This document shows, one piece after another, positions 62,111 through 64,000 of a DNA stretch of 64,000 nt. The notes beneath the pieces are model-generated. The model saw nothing but the letters and a program-made list of their open reading frames with translations, was not told where the DNA came from and searched no databases. This DNA is from CAYOKT01 sp964404605. Lineage in GTDB: Bacteria > Electryoneota > Electryoneia > Electryoneales > Electryoneaceae. The stretch covers positions 1-64,000 of the forward strand of contig CAYOKT010000004.1 of NCBI GenBank assembly GCA_964404605.1. Direction: 5' to 3'. How positions within the stretch are numbered: position 1 is the stretch's first letter; every line of letters begins with the position of its first letter. Both the position numbers and the translations under genes were made by a program.

Positions 62111-62782
62111 TCAGCTTTGCCGCCCTCGCCCCACCCGGAAGACGGCTTCCACTTTCGCGTGCCGCTCCAGCGGGGAATCCCCGTGCCGGTGCAGGGGGCC
62201 TAACCCCTCGCGGTAATGGACCATCTCATACCCGGCGAACAGGCGCGGTAGTTCGCCCGGCTCGAGCCAGGTCCGCACCTCGCCTTCCCCGCTGCGAAAG
62301 GAGTGAGGCCCGATCTCCTCCCACTTCGCCCGCGTCCGTCGATAGCCGTCATCCAAGGTCGTGAACGCCGTGACGAAGAGATAGCCGCCTACCATGATCC
62401 AGTCGTTGAGACGCCCGGGGAGAGAGTCGATCTCCTCCCGGGTAAGGACCTGCAGCAGGCCGAAGAGCAGGATCGCGGAGAAAGAGTGTTCGGACGCCTC
62501 GAACGATGCCAAATCGTCGTGAAAGATTCGGATCGGCCACTCCCGTTCCTGCGCGATCCGTGCGATCGTGTCCACCGCCACCCGCGAAGGGTCGAGCGCC
62601 ACGACGGGCAGCCCGAGTTCCGCGAGGAAGAGGGCGTTCCGCCCCTGTCCCGCACCGACATCCAGCACCGGGCGTGAGGGGTCGAGCAGGTGAACATACG
62701 ATGCCAGGAGAGGATCCGGGTCACGACCGAAGTAGTCCGGAAACTCCCGGTACACCGCATCGAAATCGATCGCTTCACTCAT
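62111..62782 (-). CDS. class I SAM-dependent methyltransferase (TehB-like)
   Basis: 223 aa. SAM motif I VLDVGAGQGRNALFLAELG, VVALDPSRVAVD, IFHDDLASF and ILLFGLLQVLTREE. The pattern with RNALFL and LLQ resembles TehB/UbiG-like small-molecule methyltransferases. Substrate unknown. It overlaps the end of the DUF1015 gene by 8 bp and is followed by serC, so it may be in the serine operon. Confidence 0.87.
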   Translation of the reverse strand: MSEAIDFDAVYREFPDYFGRDPDPLLASYVHLLDPSRPVLDVGAGQGRNALFLAELGLPVVALDPSRVAVDTIARIAQEREWPIRIFHDDLASFEASEHSFSAILLFGLLQVLTREEIDSLPGRLNDWIMVGGYLFVTAFTTLDDGYRRTRAKWEEIGPHSFRSGEGEVRTWLEPGELPRLFAGYEMVHYREGLGPLHRHGDSPLERHAKVEAVFRVGRGRQS

Positions 62783-64000
62783 CGATCATGTGCACCACGA
62801 GCCCGCTGCGCAGCTTGGGCTCGAACCAGGTGGATTTCGGCGGCATGATCTTGCCCGCATCGGCGATGGCGAGGAGCTGCTCCACCGTCGTCGGATGCAG
62901 GCTGAACGCGACCTTCATCTCCCCGGAATCCACCCGCCGCTCCAGCTCGCCCAGTCCCCGGATGCCGCCGACGAAGTCGATCCGCTTGTCCTTCCGGGGG
63001 TCCTCGATGCCGAGGATCGGACCCAGAAGGTTGTTCTGCAGGATCGCGACATCGAGACTCCCGACGGGGTCATCCGGGTCGTAGCCGTCCTTCGGCTCGA
63101 GGCGGTACCACTTCCCCGCGAGGTACATGCCGAAGACTTTCGGCCGGTTCGGCGCGAGCGCTCCATCCGCCTTCGCGACGTAGAAGCTCTTCTCAACCTT
63201 TTCGAGGAACTGCTCCAAACTCAGCCCGTTCAACTCGCTGACCACGCGGTTGTAGGGCAGAATCTTCAACTGGTCATGGGGAAAGATGACCGAGAGAAAG
63301 TAGTTCCACGGCTCCCGGCCGGTGAAGTCCGGGTTCTCCACCCGCCGTTTTTGCGCGATCAGGGTCGCGGATGCGCTGCGGTGGTGGCCGTCCGCGACAT
63401 ACAGCAGCGGCACCTTGCGGAACAGGTTGGAGATCATCTCCCTGCGGAGCCGGGAGGCGATGACCCAGAAGGTGTGACGGATGCCGTCCTCGCCGGTGAA
63501 ATCGTACTCGGGCTCGGTCTCCTGGATGGTCGCCAGCTCCTTGTCGATCTCCGGGCGGGCGCGGTAGGTGAGGAAGACCGGCCCGGCCTGCGCGCCGAGG
63601 GTCTCGATGTGGCGGATGCGGTCGCGCTCCTTCTCCTCGCGGGTCAGCTCGTGCTTCTTGATCTTGTCATCGATGTACTCCTGCACCGAGGCCCCGGCGA
63701 CAAGCCCCACCTGCCGGTGATCGCCCCAGGTCTGGGCATAGAGATAGTAGCAGGGACCGGCATCCCGCCGGAGAACACCCTCCTTGATCAAACGCTGCAG
63801 GTTCTCCCGCCCCTTAGCATAAACCGCGTCGTCATAGGGATCCGTCTCCGGCGGCAGGTCGATCTCCGGCTTGTTGACATGCAGGAAGCTGAGCTCGTTG
63901 CCCCTTGCCATCTCCCGCGCCTCCTCGCTGGAGAGGACATCATAGGGCGGGCTGGCGACGAGATGCGCGACATCCCTGCGCGGGCGAAGGCCGGGAAACG
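62775..64000 (-). CDS. DUF1015 family protein (5' end beyond the window)
   Basis: At least 408 codons; the frame is open to the window edge, and sequence upstream of the first internal ATG (FPGLRPRR, ASPPYDVLSSEEAREM) is family N-terminus, so the start is outside. The core has ADGHHRSASATLIAQ; the DGHHR motif recalls the ParB/sulfiredoxin-like fold seen in serine kinases such as SbnI and SerK. DUF1015 genes are often beside serA/serC in other bacteria. A role in serine or phosphoserine metabolism is inferred from context only. Confidence 0.9.
   Translation of the reverse strand, partial: FPGLRPRRDVAHLVASPPYDVLSSEEAREMARGNELSFLHVNKPEIDLPPETDPYDDAVYAKGRENLQRLIKEGVLRRDAGPCYYLYAQTWGDHRQVGLVAGASVQEYIDDKIKKHELTREEKERDRIRHIETLGAQAGPVFLTYRARPEIDKELATIQETEPEYDFTGEDGIRHTFWVIASRLRREMISNLFRKVPLLYVADGHHRSASATLIAQKRRVENPDFTGREPWNYFLSVIFPHDQLKILPYNRVVSELNGLSLEQFLEKVEKSFYVAKADGALAPNRPKVFGMYLAGKWYRLEPKDGYDPDDPVGSLDVAILQNNLLGPILGIEDPRKDKRIDFVGGIRGLGELERRVDSGEMKVAFSLHPTTVEQLLAIADAGKIMPPKSTWFEPKLRSGLVVHMIDE

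Overview
This is a high-GC (roughly two-thirds G+C by eye) stretch of chromosome from a diderm bacterium, apparently a metagenome-derived scaffold because it has two 100-N gaps. Outer-membrane beta-barrel proteins, a lipoprotein, an MsbA-type ABC exporter and a secreted nuclease with a C-terminal FlgD-like/type IX-sorting-like domain point to the Fibrobacterota-Chlorobiota-Bacteroidota (FCB) superphylum or one of the candidate phyla allied to it. I cannot name the phylum from sequence alone. No rRNA, tRNA, CRISPR array, prophage or transposase gene was seen.

Layout. 1-7.4 kb: sfsA, a pseudo-receiver protein, a repeat-rich low-GC intergenic region with the first assembly gap, then gyrA-rex behind a strong promoter and a structured leader, and a YciH/SUI1 gene. 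7.4-18.2 kb: a decayed NrfD-type membrane subunit, menA, a CPBP protease, rsgA, a sodium/solute symporter with a 16-codon leader ORF, an old yellow enzyme, an MscS channel, a secreted endonuclease/phosphatase-family protein and an AhpD-like protein. 18.4-22.2 kb: second gap, then a tightly overlapped minus-strand operon (secreted protein, DGGGP-synthase-like UbiA, Maf, RodZ-like). 22.3-29.7 kb: a poly-gamma-glutamate locus pgsB-pgsC-pgsW followed by a secreted protein and an outer-membrane barrel, then a larger receptor-like barrel. 29.8-36.6 kb: a redox/radical-SAM three-gene operon, a degenerate sigma54-activator-like regulator, a diguanylate cyclase and nfi in one overlapping operon, and an FAH-family hydrolase. 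36.8-42.6 kb: a polytopic membrane protein, rsmD, two pilus-assembly-like membrane proteins and a ComEA-like protein. 42.6-48.0 kb: hrcA-grpE-dnaJ, ftsE-ftsX and a methyltransferase. 48.2-52.1 kb: tatD, a small protein, msbA-like exporter, recO. 52.4-55.7 kb: STAS protein, ExeA-type AAA ATPase, degenerate HD-GYP protein and pseudo-receiver protein. 55.7-64 kb: folC, LVIVD lipoprotein, a HAD phosphatase fused to a P-loop-less kinase-like domain, then serA, serC, a methyltransferase and a DUF1015 gene that runs off the window.

Themes. Most genes are housekeeping or envelope functions in short overlapping operons (many 4-bp ATGA overlaps). The most promising system is the poly-gamma-glutamate locus, which appears to add a periplasmic protein and an outer-membrane channel to the synthase. 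A second theme is signalling proteins that keep their fold but have lost catalytic residues (pseudo-receivers, HE instead of HD, an activator ATPase without GAFTGA). Promoters resembling TTGCNN-17-TACCTT recur in front of several genes, some placing the start codon at the predicted +1. Both gaps are flanked by identical 55-bp copies, so the sequence is probably continuous there once one copy and the Ns are removed.
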